Shown here: in pieces, positions 39,351 through 50,800 of the stretch
Layout: the number at the start of each line of letters is the position of its first letter
Numbering within the stretch: the stretch's first letter is position 1
Translations under genes and position numbers: made by a program
Notes under the pieces: generated by a model
Seen by the model: only the letters and a program-made list of their open reading frames with translations
What the model was told of the DNA's origin: nothing
Database searches by the model: none
Assembly: GCA_039105265.1 (NCBI GenBank)
Contig: JAPFFF010000030.1
Span: 992,001 to 1,056,000, forward strand
Length of the DNA stretch: 64,000 bases
Direction of reading: 5' to 3'
Source of the DNA: Tritrichomonas musculus
Lineage: Eukaryota; Parabasalia; Tritrichomonadida; Tritrichomonadidae

Positions 39351-42194
39351 TTATTGCTGCTTCTTTATTTCATCTTGTGTTAATTTGATCATTTCATCAT
39401 AAATAATATTTTGATGAACAGGCTGAACTTCAAATAAGTCGCAATCTCCTGGGGATGCTTTTCTTAGTACAATTAGCAAATTCATAAAAGCTTCTCTAAA
39501 AGGTGTGCAAAAGTTGCAAATTGAAAATATATAATTAACAAAATTTTCATAAAAACCTTCAGAAGGCTCTTTTGCGCATTTATTGAGAGCCCCAATTAAA
39601 GCATTTTTTACAATTCTATTTAATTGTTCAACAGAATTAATACGAATCAAAGTTCTCAAAAAGTTGATATTTTCAACGATCATTTCTTTGTGAATTTCGT
39701 CGGTTATGCTTTCAATTAAAGTTGAAACAATTGAAATCTCGAAATTTTCAATAACGAAAGCAAGTTGTTCTTCACTAGAATCAGACAAAATATTTTTTAA
39801 ACAATTGACTGCACTATAATTAACATCTTTTCTGTAATCTTGAATTCCTTTCAAAATGAATTGAATGATGCTTTGAATGTCAATATTCTTCAAGTTGAAT
39901 GAATTGAACATCATAAACAATGGAATAAAAGGGAAATCATCTTCACTTTTCATAAGAGGAACAATGAAGTTTTGGAAGATAAAAGGATAAAATTTATCAA
40001 TTAAATTTTCTTCTCCTTCATCACTTTCACGCACAATTGTAACGTAAGTGAAAATTGACTCATCAATTGATCCTCTTTTTATCATTGCCTGAAATATTTG
40101 TTGAATCAAATTTTCTTTATCAATCTCACCTTGAGAACGATTTGATTGAACCCAAGCAACAGTTCTCAAGCAAGCGGAGACTATTTCATTTGGAAATGAA
40201 TCATTTGAAACAACAAAAATTGTCAATTCAAACAAAGTTTGCCAAACCAAATTAAATATTTCAATCGGTGACGGATAGTAAGCATTTGTACATTCACAAA
40301 TGATCAAGACAGCTCTTTCGATATTCTCATTCATAGCAAGCTGAGAAAGATCACCGTTTTCTTTGATTATTTGTTTAGCTTGATTCAAATAACTCATCAT
40401 GAAAACCATGACTGGTTGTAAAAGCTTATGAAAAAGTTCTTTTGGGTTCTCAATTTGAGTATTATGACAGATTAATATAGTACATATTTTGTACATCTTT
40501 ATAGAAGACTCTTGGTCTAAATGATAAAAAAATCTTTCGGTTAATTCAATGATGTTTTCAGTGAATTGTCTCGAATCACCTCGAAAGAGACCGACTCGAT
40601 TTGTTACAATGTAATTCAAGCTCTTACAAGCAGCTTCAGAAATACTTTGATCATCATCATTGATGCAATTAATAATGAATTCAATAAAGCGTGAAAAGAG
40701 CTCATTATTGTCATGGAAAAAGCATGATGAATGAGGAAGACAAAAAAGGAGAGCTTTGACATATTGTTGACTCATTGATGATGAATTCAAAGTGTCAAGA
40801 AGTTCGATTACAATTTGTGATAAAGATTGAATAGTGTTATTTGAATCAAGAACAAATTCAAGAATTCCAACAGCATAACACAAATTTTCAGATGGTTGTT
40901 GTGCATGTAGGAATTGAACAAACACTTCTTGGTTAATAAAAAAGAGTGAATTGAAGCATCCGCGTGCTTGGAAAATATAAGTTCCACCTTCATTCACTGC
41001 AGAAGGCAAAAAATTATATAAATATTGCAAAATTAACGGATAAAACGGTTGATAAAACTCACATACAGGATTAACAGAAAAATTACAAAGAGTCTCAAAT
41101 TTGTATCGTCTCAAAATGTTACTCCACAACATCCAAAAAGAGTCTTTTACATCTTCTGGTTGAATAGATAAAACGACTTGAAGAAGATGAATGACGTCAT
41201 TTTTTAAATCATCAACTGATATCTGCTTGTCGACAATTGTTTGAACAAGCTCATTAACAGATTTATCAATCAAATTAGCAAATCGTGTCTCTTTTTGAGC
41301 ACGATCAAATACAAACACAATTTCGAATATCAAAATGTACATGTTTAGAAAACGAATGATGAATTCAATGACAGAAACATTTGTGGTTATCGGCTTTTGA
41401 TTAGAAAAAGTGGACTTGGAAAGTGTGCTTATAAGATAAGGTGAATATTTCCTAAATGATAAGGCTGAATCCGAACGTGATATGAAAATAGACGTTAAAC
41501 ATTTCAATGAAACTTTGGTCAATTCTTCATTTGGCAAAAAATGGAAAATTAATTTGTCCAAAATTAAGGGTAGGACTGTTTCTTCATTGGGTATCCATAA
41601 TATTATGTAACTATATATCCCAAGCGAATCTTTCACAAAAAGTGGATTTTCAATATACTTATTCAAAAAGTTCATAATTGTTGTGATATTTTCTAATATT
41701 ATACTTTTTAGAACGTTCCTTCTGTGTTCTGTGATGTTGGTGCTGGTTTGGATATCTTTGGCAAATTTGTGAAATATTTTAATGGAATTGAAATAATATT
41801 GATCTGTCAGATTTTCATGAGGAAAAATTATTAAAGAAAATTCCGGCCATTCCTCTGGATAATCAAAAACAGCGATATGAGCTATTATGATAGAAATAAA
41901 TTTAAAAATTTGATCTTTCTTGTCATAATCTAAAGCAAATTTGATGATATTAGATCGAAAATTGCTTTTTTGCCCAGAATCTGCTTGATTCCAAAAATTT
42001 ATGATAGAATGACTTAAATAAGTGCAGCAAGCTACTTTTACGTTTTCGTAATTTGATGTTAGGATTAATTCTAGAGAAGTGAATATTGATTCAGGTTGTT
42101 GTGTCCAGTTATTAATAAAGTTTAGCGCAGATATATCAGGTTGAGGTGAATTCATATTTAAAATTGCTTGTTCAACATTTGTAGGAGCATACAT
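39351..42194 (-). CDS. XPO1: Exportin-1/CRM1-like nuclear export receptor
   Basis: 947 residues of helical repeats throughout. The N-terminus (VEQAILNMNSPQPDISALNF) and the block FDYPEEWPEFSLIIFP match the importin-beta/exportin-1 N-terminal region, where WPxF is typical. The end (FREAFMNLLIVLRKASPGDC then DLFEVQ) aligns with the exportin-1 C-terminus (FKDHLRDFLVQIKEF...SDLF). Family members carry NES cargo out of the nucleus with RanGTP. It is slightly shorter than the usual ~1,070. The NES-groove Cys cannot be judged by eye. Other exportins (XPO5, XPOT) are less likely given the C-terminal match. The divergent RCC1 remnant starts on top of the ATG, so the promoter lies in that remnant. Confidence 0.72.
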   Translation of the reverse strand: MYAPTNVEQAILNMNSPQPDISALNFINNWTQQPESIFTSLELILTSNYENVKVACCTYLSHSIINFWNQADSGQKSNFRSNIIKFALDYDKKDQIFKFISIIIAHIAVFDYPEEWPEFSLIIFPHENLTDQYYFNSIKIFHKFAKDIQTSTNITEHRRNVLKSIILENITTIMNFLNKYIENPLFVKDSLGIYSYIILWIPNEETVLPLILDKLIFHFLPNEELTKVSLKCLTSIFISRSDSALSFRKYSPYLISTLSKSTFSNQKPITTNVSVIEFIIRFLNMYILIFEIVFVFDRAQKETRFANLIDKSVNELVQTIVDKQISVDDLKNDVIHLLQVVLSIQPEDVKDSFWMLWSNILRRYKFETLCNFSVNPVCEFYQPFYPLILQYLYNFLPSAVNEGGTYIFQARGCFNSLFFINQEVFVQFLHAQQPSENLCYAVGILEFVLDSNNTIQSLSQIVIELLDTLNSSSMSQQYVKALLFCLPHSSCFFHDNNELFSRFIEFIINCINDDDQSISEAACKSLNYIVTNRVGLFRGDSRQFTENIIELTERFFYHLDQESSIKMYKICTILICHNTQIENPKELFHKLLQPVMVFMMSYLNQAKQIIKENGDLSQLAMNENIERAVLIICECTNAYYPSPIEIFNLVWQTLFELTIFVVSNDSFPNEIVSACLRTVAWVQSNRSQGEIDKENLIQQIFQAMIKRGSIDESIFTYVTIVRESDEGEENLIDKFYPFIFQNFIVPLMKSEDDFPFIPLFMMFNSFNLKNIDIQSIIQFILKGIQDYRKDVNYSAVNCLKNILSDSSEEQLAFVIENFEISIVSTLIESITDEIHKEMIVENINFLRTLIRINSVEQLNRIVKNALIGALNKCAKEPSEGFYENFVNYIFSICNFCTPFREAFMNLLIVLRKASPGDCDLFEVQPVHQNIIYDEMIKLTQDEIKKQQ

Positions 42195-42417
42195 GAGTTT
42201 TTTTTTAAATTTTCAATATAAACCATTGAATTTTTTATTTTTTTTTTATTTAAATATAGTTTGTGGACAAAAAGAATATAATCAACTTGGTGAAGAATCA
42301 AATGGAAAAAGGGACAATCGCGAACCATATGCTCATAAAGCTAATAGTTCTGTTGCACCACTTTTTTTGAACCTAAGTGGTCATGCTCCTATTCTGAAGG
42401 TTCGATATTCATTATAA
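42193..42417 (+). pseudogene. RCC1-family remnant (rearranged)
   Basis: Reads VCGQKEYNQLGEESNGKRDN, then YAHKANSSVAPLFLNLSGHA. The first part is an RCC1 blade start; the second matches a later part of the same family (compare AYVHKGHTSGTPVFVSINGH at 42.75 kb). Sequence between the two is deleted. The nominal ATG overlaps the exportin start codon and is probably incidental. Confidence 0.7.
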
Positions 42418-43624
42418 ACAACATTTATATGATATTTTACCGCCATTTTTATATATTTATTCATGTGGAGATCCATTCATCTGCCCTCAATGCAACTCCC
42501 ATCTCAACATTTCTTCACTTTCTTCCTTTTCAGCATGCGACAATCACACGATATGGATCACTAACGAAGGACAAGGCTATGCAGTCGGTGACAATAGAGA
42601 TGGGGGAATCCTTGGAACACATAATAAAGAAGTTAACAAAGAATCGCAACGACTTGAACTGAAAGACAAGGAAGGTCGTCCTTGCCAACTTATTTCAGCT
42701 GTTTGTGGCTATTATTACTCTCTGTACCTTTTTTCCAGTTCCAGTTCAAAGAACAACCAGCTTGCATATGTTCATAAAGGTCACACAAGCGGCACCCCAG
42801 TTTTTGTGAGCATAAATGGTCACAATCCTATTCATCTTTTTGGTGGCTGTCGCACAGCAGCAGCAGTCGACACAGAAGGATCAATATTTTATATAACGGA
42901 AGGAGACATGAAGGCAGGAAGAGAGAGTATTGAAAAGTCAGTCCTTCCACAGAGTGAGAAGCCAGTCAGCATCGCCTGCTGCAGGTCATTCGTCATTGCA
43001 TCTGGCTCGAGTGGTCGAGTCTTCTGTGCAAATGTTCATTGTGGCAGTGAGGCAGGTGGGAAATTGACATTTGGAATAGTGAAAGAACTTGAAGGAAAAG
43101 AAATCATCGAAGTGTCAGGCACAGATGGTCACTGTCTGGCAGTTTGTAAAGATGGGCGAGTCTTTGTCCGCGGATCAGATTGGCGTGGCTGTCTGGGACT
43201 GGGAGGACGATCATCAGACAGCGAATTCACAGAAATTTCAGGACTGAAACACAAAATCATTTCAGCCTCAGCTGGCGGTTATCATTCACTTTTCATGACA
43301 TCAGAAGGGAAGGTCCTCGCGTGTGGATATAACGGTTATGGCGAGCTCCTCACCACTGAACCAGGTTCCGATATTTGCACACCAGCTGAGACAACGATCA
43401 GAGGCGGTGCTTCATTCTGCATTGCAGGAAGTTCTATTTCATTTGTTTTTGTTGGAACAGAACCGCCAGCAAACACGCCAAACAGACGAATCAAAGGAAA
43501 AGTGACAGGCACGACACGAGATGAAGTTTTTCTACTGAAGAAAGAGAACGCAGCTCTGAAAGAAGAGAACTCAAAACTGAAGGAAAAAATTTTCAGATTT
43601 GATGAATCAGGGTTCTGTCTGTAG
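42398..43624 (+). pseudogene. RCC1-repeat gene, front of an RCC1-kinase fusion
   Basis: One frame is open from ~42398 to a stop at 43624. It reads SCGDPFICPQCNSHLNISSL, then HTIWITNEGQGYAVG, followed by at least five RCC1 blades (GTDGHCLAVCKDGRVFVRG, GGYHSLFMTSEGKVLACGYN) and a short coiled coil (KKENAALKEENSKLKEKI). No ATG precedes the first blade; the first Met in frame is at 42806. RCC1 propellers act as interaction or GEF modules. A kinase C-lobe follows after the stop, so the ancestor was probably an RCC1-coiled coil-kinase protein. It is markedly GC-richer (about half G+C) than most of the window. It provides the uninterrupted TA site for the transposon at 10851. Confidence 0.75.
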
Positions 43625-43907
43625 GCGGTGCTGCAGGCGGCGACTTCGGGATCGCTCGTCTGATGACGACGGGGGAGCAGTCATCGATGACGCGCGGCGT
43701 TGGCACGCAGAAGTTCATGGCGCCAGAAATCATCAACGAGGAAGAATTTTACGACGAGAAAGTTGATGTTTACTCGTTTGGCGTTCTGTGCTTCTTCGTG
43801 CTGAACGGCGGCGACATATCGAGGATCAAGATTGGCGACATCTTCAAAGGCAAAAAGGTCGAAGTGCCAGAAAGTAATAGATGCATAATCTCTTCTCAAA
43901 AATATTG
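43625..43907 (+). pseudogene. TKL kinase C-lobe remnant
   Basis: Frame reads GGDFGIARLMTTGEQS, then GVGTQKFMAPEII and EKVDVYSFGVLCFFVLNGGD, i.e. DFG, APE and the DVYSFG helix of a TKL kinase. The N-lobe and catalytic loop are missing, and sequence ends in unrelated residues. High G+C like the preceding RCC1 part, so probably the back half of the same gene with an internal deletion. Confidence 0.8.
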
Positions 43908-44324
43908 ACTTCAACAAATTCATTTGATTTTGATCATATATATAATATAAAGAATACTGATCATTACTTTCCATTTTTTATGTCATGAAATTTATCACAT
44001 GTCGATAAAAAAGAATCAAAAAGAGATAAAAATGACTTTTTTGAATAAATAATAAAAAGTTGCATATTAAAATTCTAATGTATAAAGCATATATGCATTA
44101 TATATTAGTTTATTGTATTAAATTGTATTTATTAAGGTTTAAAACACATTTCAAAGGTCACATATGCCCTCGAGGATAGAATTCTTTAAAATGAATTCAT
44201 TTTAAAAAGAAGAGAGCATTAAAAATCAAATAGATTATAAGATTAAAAAATCAGATATTGAACGAATTAAGTCAATTTTTATTTAATGATTTTGATATGA
44301 TTTTTGCTAAAATCGTTATAAACC

Positions 44325-44790
44325 TTGGAAACTTTTTCAATGAATCAAAAAATCTATCAAAAATTAGTCAGCAGTCAATTTACAAGTGATTTCTTTCAAA
44401 TATGTGAAGCTCTTTTTGTCCCCAACAACAACTTTAATAAGCAAGATGAAATGATTTACACTTATTCTTTACTTTATAAAAGAATTGTTTCGCTTTCATT
44501 TGGACCAAAGACAGAAGAAGCTGTTCCTTTGTTGCTAAATGAAGCAGAAATTTGCTTTGAAAGCAATTCAATCATTGTTTAGATGCGACAAAGAGGCTAT
44601 TTTTTCTGCACTGAAAAAAAAAGTGGCTGATCGATTGAAAATTGTGTTCGAAAAAGCATCTTTTGACGTGAAAGAGAAAGAATTGTTGGTAATCAAAGAT
44701 TGGTTGAATTTCACTGACAATGATATATTCCGTAAATTAATCTGATTAATCAAAATATTCCATTTGAGCTTCAAATCAATATTCAATTCT
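44325..44790 (+). pseudogene. Unknown gene, frameshifted
   Basis: Two overlapping frames together read like one protein: MNQKIYQKLVSSQFTSDFFQ, then PKTEEAVPLLLNEAEICFES, then after a shift near 44580 DKEAIFSALKKKVADRLKIV and VIKDWLNFTDNDIF. A further shift may continue as LINQNIPFELQINIQ. Helical and charged, family not recognised. Best seen as a decayed host gene; a short real protein of 85 residues is possible. Confidence 0.5.
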
Positions 44791-45049
44791 ATATCCTATA
44801 AAATCATCACCTAAAGCAAAAAAATCATAGTTTTTAAATCAAAATTCTTCAAATCCTTCTTCAAAACAAAATGGAAAACAATCATCATCTGTCATCCGTC
44901 CTATATCTACAATAATGCCAAAATGCAGCAAATACTCAATAATTAGATTCGAATTTATTTTAAATTGTGTTGAAAAATGATAAATAATCAATAAATTCTT
45001 TCATTTGTCATTTTTTTTGTGGTTGGGTCAAAAAAATTTTAAAAAAAAT

Positions 45050-45122
45050 TGCCTACGAGCGGAGTCGGACCGCCGACCTTTCGCTTACAAGGCGAACGCA
45101 ATAACCACTATGCTACGCAGGC
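45050..45122 (-). tRNA. tRNA-Thr (anticodon TGT)
   Basis: Minus strand folds as a cloverleaf: acceptor GCCTGCG/CGTAGGC (one G-T), D arm GCATAGTGGTTATTGC, anticodon stem TTCGC/GCGAA with loop CTTGTAA giving anticodon TGT, T arm GGCGG TCCGACT CCGCT, and discriminator A. A T-run follows as pol III terminator. No intron, no encoded CCA. Confidence 0.95.
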
Positions 45123-45265
45123 TTATGTTAATGTTAAAGTTTCTTGAAATAAAAAATTTTAAAATCTCAAATTGAAATATTGAAAAATTCTCAATTTTTT
45201 TCGATTGTGATGTAAAGCAATTCTTTTTAAAGTCATATTAAATTTTTATAATATATATAAACTTA

Positions 45266-46194
45266 TAGGGGATTCAACCGTTTGTAAAGTGTCAAAAAAT
45301 TGAATAAAAATTAAAAATAAATTATTTTGTTTATTTTATTATTAAAATAATATCTCCGTTATTTATTAATTCTAAAATATATCTTATAATAAAAAAATAT
45401 CTATAGGGTCATGAAAGGGAATAAAAGAAAGTTGGCATGAAATGTTATATGAAAAATGCTCTCTTATGAACCAAAAAGAGACAATTCATTGTAAATGCAA
45501 TAGAATAATTATTTTATTCATAAGCAAAAACATATAATTCAATGATAAAATGCTTGAATTTAATGAATTTAGAAAAAGATTCAAAACATACCAAACTTCA
45601 ATTATAAAAATCTATAAGGAAATATCACACATCTTTTCATGAGTCATAACTGATATTTTATGGTGATAATAATATCATTTTTAATGTAAAAAATTTTTCA
45701 TTCTAATCTTTAAATTTTTAACTAAAAATATTAATTTAAAAAGTTGGCTTTACAATATTAATGTATTAATAAAAGCATTGGCATTGATATTTTTTAGAAG
45801 TGAATCTTGATATCTGAAGATAAAAAAAATAACTGTCAATTTGCAGAAATAAATAAAAAAGATACTAGAAAAAGATGATATAAATGCATTTGCTTTTTTT
45901 TATCTGGTTTAAAATAACTGGAAATGATATAAACTAATTTGCTAAATAATCTTATATTTTTTATTTCACATTTCAAACTCAATTTACATTTAAATAATAA
46001 AAAAGCAAATAAAAAAAAAATATAAGAAAGGCATTCAATTAAAAAATCCATTCCCTTTCATGACATGATAGACAATTTTTTCCCAAAAATTAATATTCGA
46101 TTATTTAGCAAATTATCTACAAAATAATAATATTTTTATTAAAAAATATTTAAGTTTTAAAAATGTGTCACTTTTTTTACGGTTGAATCCCCTA
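45266..46194. mobile_element. TA-target MITE, outer
   Basis: Ends TAGGGGATTCAACCGT at 45266 and its complement ending at 46194, flanked by TA on both sides (45264-45265, 46195-46196). The TAGGGG tip is shared with the transposon at 10851. Without the nested element it is only ~262 bp, with no coding capacity, so it is a classic miniature element mobilised in trans. Confidence 0.85.
45404..46068. mobile_element. MITE nested inside the outer MITE
   Basis: Imperfect inverted ends: TAGGGTCATGAAAGGGAAT at 45404 versus TCATGTCATGAAAGGGAAT on the complement of the right end at 46068. TA occurs on both sides (45402-45403, 46069-46070). The interior is AT-rich and non-coding; ORF-like frames inside are low-complexity. 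Confidence 0.75.
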
Positions 46195-46262
46195 TATAAA
46201 CTTGATTTTGTTTTTTATTAAACTGTTTTTAAGACATAGAGAAGAGAAAAAAATCAAAAAAA

Positions 46263-46334
46263 TGGATGATAGGGGAGTTGAACCCCTGGCCTCCACTATG
46301 CTAAAGTGGCGCTCTACCACTGAGCTAATCACCC
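46263..46334 (-). tRNA. tRNA-Ala (anticodon AGC)
   Basis: Minus strand cloverleaf: acceptor GGGTGAT/ATCATCC, D arm AGCTCAGTGGTAGAGC, anticodon stem CCACT/AGTGG with loop TTAGCAT (anticodon AGC), T arm AGGGG TTCAACT CCCCT, and discriminator A. T-runs lie downstream. Confidence 0.95.
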
Positions 46335-46454
46335 TTCACGTTTATTTCTTCAATTAGCTTTGTTTAACTGGAATATATCGATTTTTATGAATAAAAAAAA
46401 ATTATAAAAAAAAATTTTTATCTTGTTATAATTTTTTTTTAATTATTTATTTCT

Positions 46455-47010
46455 TATTTTTTTCCAAAAGTTGAATTTGAGCAAATCTATCCTTGATAAC
46501 TCTTCCATCAATATTTGGTAAAAAATCGAAATTGTTTTGTACCATTTTATTAATAATTTCTGACAATAAAGGACGATTTTCTGGCACGTATGAGCAGCAT
46601 TTATTCATAATTTTGGATGCAAAATCAGAAAATGAAGGAAGATTTTGGAAGCATACTCCATTTTCAATTTCATTTGGATTGAAGGTTGGATTTTTACCTC
46701 CGCTAATTATATAATAAATTAATTTTCCAAAAGAATACTGATCAACATTTTCATTGTACTCGTCTGAATGTCTATCATTGAATTAATATAACGATGGAAT
46801 TTGACAATACATTGTTGATTAATGGATGATATTGTATCAAATTCACGAAAAAATTGCTTGTTTTCAGTTTTTGCTGATAGATAAGCATGTGTTTTTGGAG
46901 TAGATGGAGTAGAACTTGTAGCTTGCTGATTGTTATTTATCTTTTGAACTGGCTGAGACAAAGAACTTTTAGTATTGTTTTTAGTTTTTGTAGATGGAGA
47001 AGCATGTATT
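46455..47010 (-). pseudogene. TKL kinase remnant with internal deletion
   Basis: Minus strand 46755-46455 reads HSDEYNENVDQYSFGKLIYY, then NPNEIENGVCFQN and CCSYVPENRP before a natural-looking end (RFAQIQLLEKNKK). Upstream, another frame reads a Ser/Thr/Pro linker (TSSTPSTPKTHAYLSAK), then FFREFDTISSINQQCIVKFH, like the alpha-C region. The catalytic loop, DFG and APE between them are gone, and the two parts are in different frames. Confidence 0.75.
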
Positions 47011-47054
47011 TTTTGGAGATGGGTACAATGTGCATTATGTGGTGATTGAACTGA

Positions 47055-47276
47055 AGTCCAGAAAATAGTGTAAGAGTCCTTTGTTTTTCAGACACTCATG
47101 GCATACATAATAAAATTCCAGAAGATTGGATTTACCCTTCCAATATTGCGCTTTTTGCTGGAGATTTTACAGGAGTAGGCTCATTAGAAGATACACTTTC
47201 ATTTAAAAAATTTTTTAAATCACTACCATGTGAGCACAAAGTTATTGATTTAAATCACTTAAACATCACTCAGTAA
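47055..47276 (+). pseudogene. Metallophosphoesterase fragment
   Basis: Frame open from 47055 reads VRVLCFSDTHGIHNKIPEDW, then SNIALFAGDFTGVGS and FKSLPCEHKVID before a stop. DTHG and GDFT are the first two metal-binding motifs of calcineurin-like phosphoesterases (DxH, GDxx). The GNHE/D motif and the rest of the enzyme are missing. Confidence 0.8.
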
Positions 47277-47847
47277 CTTTGTTAAGAAACTAACAATATT
47301 TTTCAGTACAAAAAATAATGAGATGAATTAAGTTATTCAATGAGTTGAAAAGATTTTAAAAATTCAATGAAAGATCTTTCTTAATAACTCTACCAATTAT
47401 AGAAATGTTAAAAATAGTGATTGGAAATTTATAATGTATATATGATTCTCAAAATCATAACAGAGAGATTTTTTTGATTTATTGGAATTATAGCTAAATC
47501 ATATTATGCAGTTTCTCATAACTCACTCAATATTTAATATTATTGTTTAAATAAAAATTAGTTTCTTAATTGATACTATATCTACATATTAAAAATATTT
47601 ATACCTAATAAAATTAAATACAAAAGAAAAATTTTAATAGTGAGACTCTAAAATTATACTACCTCTTAAAAAAATAATTTTTTATTAATTGATTATTTTT
47701 TAGTTTGGCGTAAAAAGTTATTAAGCATTTGCCTTATTTTTTGGTTTCTGGTTGTTTCAACAGGCATTCTTTAAAAGAGTTTTTAAAAAAAAACGATTAA
47801 AAGTAGAACTATAAATTTGATTTAATTTTAAAATTAAAACTTCATCT
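47277..47847. other. Intergenic, AT-rich
   Basis: No gene, RNA or clear repeat is seen between the phosphoesterase fragment and the last ankyrin module. Confidence 0.45.
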
Positions 47848-50800
47848 TTAATATTGACGTCAATGTCTTTTCTTGTTAATAATAATTGAATAACTTGTAT
47901 GTTTTTGTTTGAAACAGCAAGATGTAAAGGAGCTCTTTCATTAAAAATTAGTATGAATGATATAAAAAAAAATTATTTTTAGAAATGATATAAAACTATA
48001 TACAAATTAAAATTGTCTTACCATTTTTGCTTTTATTTCTAGAAGTATTTATAAAAATAAAAATAAATTACATTGATAAAAATAAAAACAAATTCCATTG
48101 ATAAATTAAACATTAAAACAAAATTCAAAAAATATTTATGAAATTGGATTCAAATATTTTTCTGAATTTCATTAAAAAGAATTGATTTCAAATGTAATTG
48201 AAATATATATTTCAAATTTTATAAACTTTGTTTTATTGAAAATATATTTGTCATTAATATTAAGTTTATCATTATTGACCAATAGTTTTACTATTTCAAA
48301 ATTTCCTTTTTCAATTGCACAATATAAAAGTGGTTTTTTATGATAACACAAAAATTTGAATGTAATTCGAATAATCAAAAGACAATTTTATTGAAACAAT
48401 TAATTTAAAATTTCATTTAAGTTTTTGGTATGAAATATCATTCAAATGCTTATTTATAACACAATATAAAGATTAGACTTTCAATACTGTTGGAATAATG
48501 AATTTTGAATTACGTCAAAATGCTTGATTTAAATATCATTTAAATGTTATCTTTCAAATGTAATTTAAACAAATGATTTCAAATTTCATAAATATTATTA
48601 TATTTAAATACATGGAATATTAATATCAAGATTTTCTTTAGTCAATAAAAGTTCAACTATATCAATATTTCCATTTTCAACTGCCAAATATAATGCTGTT
48701 TTACTTAATTGATATATTAAATTTTATTGAAACATTTGATTTTAAATTATATTGAAATTTTTATTTTATAATGTAATTTAAAATATTTATTTTTAAAAAT
48801 ATGATTCGAATATTTGAATATAAATTTTGTTAAAATAGTAGTTTTTGGATCTTATTAAAATGTTTGATTTAAAATGCTATTAAGATATTAGTTTTCAAAT
48901 GTAATTAATATCTTAAAAAAAAATTTCATAAATTTTGTTTTATTAAAAATATATGGAATATTAATATTTAATTCATCTCTATTTAATAAAAGCTTAATTA
49001 TTTCAATATTTCTCTTTTCAACTGCTAAATAAAAAGCTGTTTTATTTAATTAACATATAAAATTGAATTGAAACATTTGATTTTGAATTTCATTGAAAAA
49101 TTTGTTTTAAAACATAGTAGGAATGAATTTTTAAAATATCATTGAAATAACTAATTTGAATTCCATTGAAAAATATTTTATTTTGAATATCATTGAAATA
49201 TTTATTATCGAATGTAATTTAAATATTGAATTTTAAATCTGATTATCAAATACAATTTTCAATTCGATAAAAACATTTTGATTTTTAATTTTATTGAAAT
49301 ATTCAATTTAGCATTTTATTTAAATTTTAAATTAAAACATCATCAAAAATATTGTATTTAGAATAAAATTGAAATAAATGATTTCAAATTAGATAAATAT
49401 TGATATATATAAAATGCATTCAATATTAATATCAATTCTATTGCTAGTTAATAAAAGTTTAACCATTTCAATGTTTTCTTTTTCAATTGCACAAAAAAGA
49501 ACTGTTTTATAAAAATAAAATATTAAATATTATATAAATATAATTTTGAATTTTATTTTAAAATTTAAGTTGAAATTCCATTAAAATAAATAAAGATTTA
49601 ATTTTATCAAAATTTTTGTCTAAAATCCCGTTTAAGTATATGATTTTGAATTTCATTGAAATATAAGAATTTGAATTTTCTTAAATATTATATTAAATCC
49701 AATGAAAACGTTTTATATCTAATTGTATTCAAACATATAATTGTGAATTTTATGAAATATTTGATGAATTTCATTAATAATTTTTTTTTTAAAATCCAAT
49801 TAAAATATATAATTTTTAATCCAATTGAAATATTTCATTCTAAATATCATTATAATATATGATTTTAAACGTCATTGAATTATATATTTTTAAATGTGAT
49901 TAAATATTAGATTTCGAATTTGATTAAAAAAATTTAATTTGAACACGATTAAAATATTCGATTCTTGATTTTATTAGAATAACTGATTATTAATTTCATT
50001 AGAATTTTGATTTTGAATGTAATTAAAATTTTTTTGATTTAAATTTTATCAAATTATTGAAATTGTAATATAATAGAAATTAATAATTTCAAATTTTATT
50101 AATATTATTAATATTATAAATATATGGAATATTCATATCAATTTTATCATTATTGATTAATAATTTAACCATGTCAATGCTTCCATTCTCAACTGAATAA
50201 TAAAGTGCTGTTTTATAAAATTTAAATATGAAATTTCATTAAAAAAAAATTAATTTTAAATTTCATTGAAATATCTTTATAATTGTATTAAAATATTTGG
50301 TTTTAAATTTCATTAAATTTTTGAGTTTGAACATCATTAATTTTTTGTTTATAAACATCATAAACATATACGATTGTGAATATCATTAAAAAATTAACTA
50401 TCAACGTAATTAAATTAGTTGTCTTGAAATGTAATAAAAAAAAAAAGATTTTAATTCCATTTGAAATTGTGAATTTTGAATTATATTGAAAAATTGTTTT
50501 TAAATCCAATTAAAATATTCAATTTTGAATTGAATAAAAACCTTTAAAAATAAATTTTATACATTTTGTTATATTAAAAACGAATGGAATATTAATATCA
50601 ATTTTATCATAATTTAATAAAAGTTTAACCATTTCAATGTTTCCTTTTTCAATTGCACAACAAAACGCTGTTTTATAAAACTAGAATAAAAAATATAATT
50701 GAAACGTTTGATTTTAAATTATATTAAAATATTATTTATTTTGAATATGATTAAAACAATCAATTTGAAATTTTATAAAATTCATTTTAAGTTTTTAAAT

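Noticed and set aside
45836-46051. Small hydrophobic ORF inside the nested MITE
   Set aside because: Low-complexity Phe/Ile/Leu translation of AT-rich element DNA with no homology signal.
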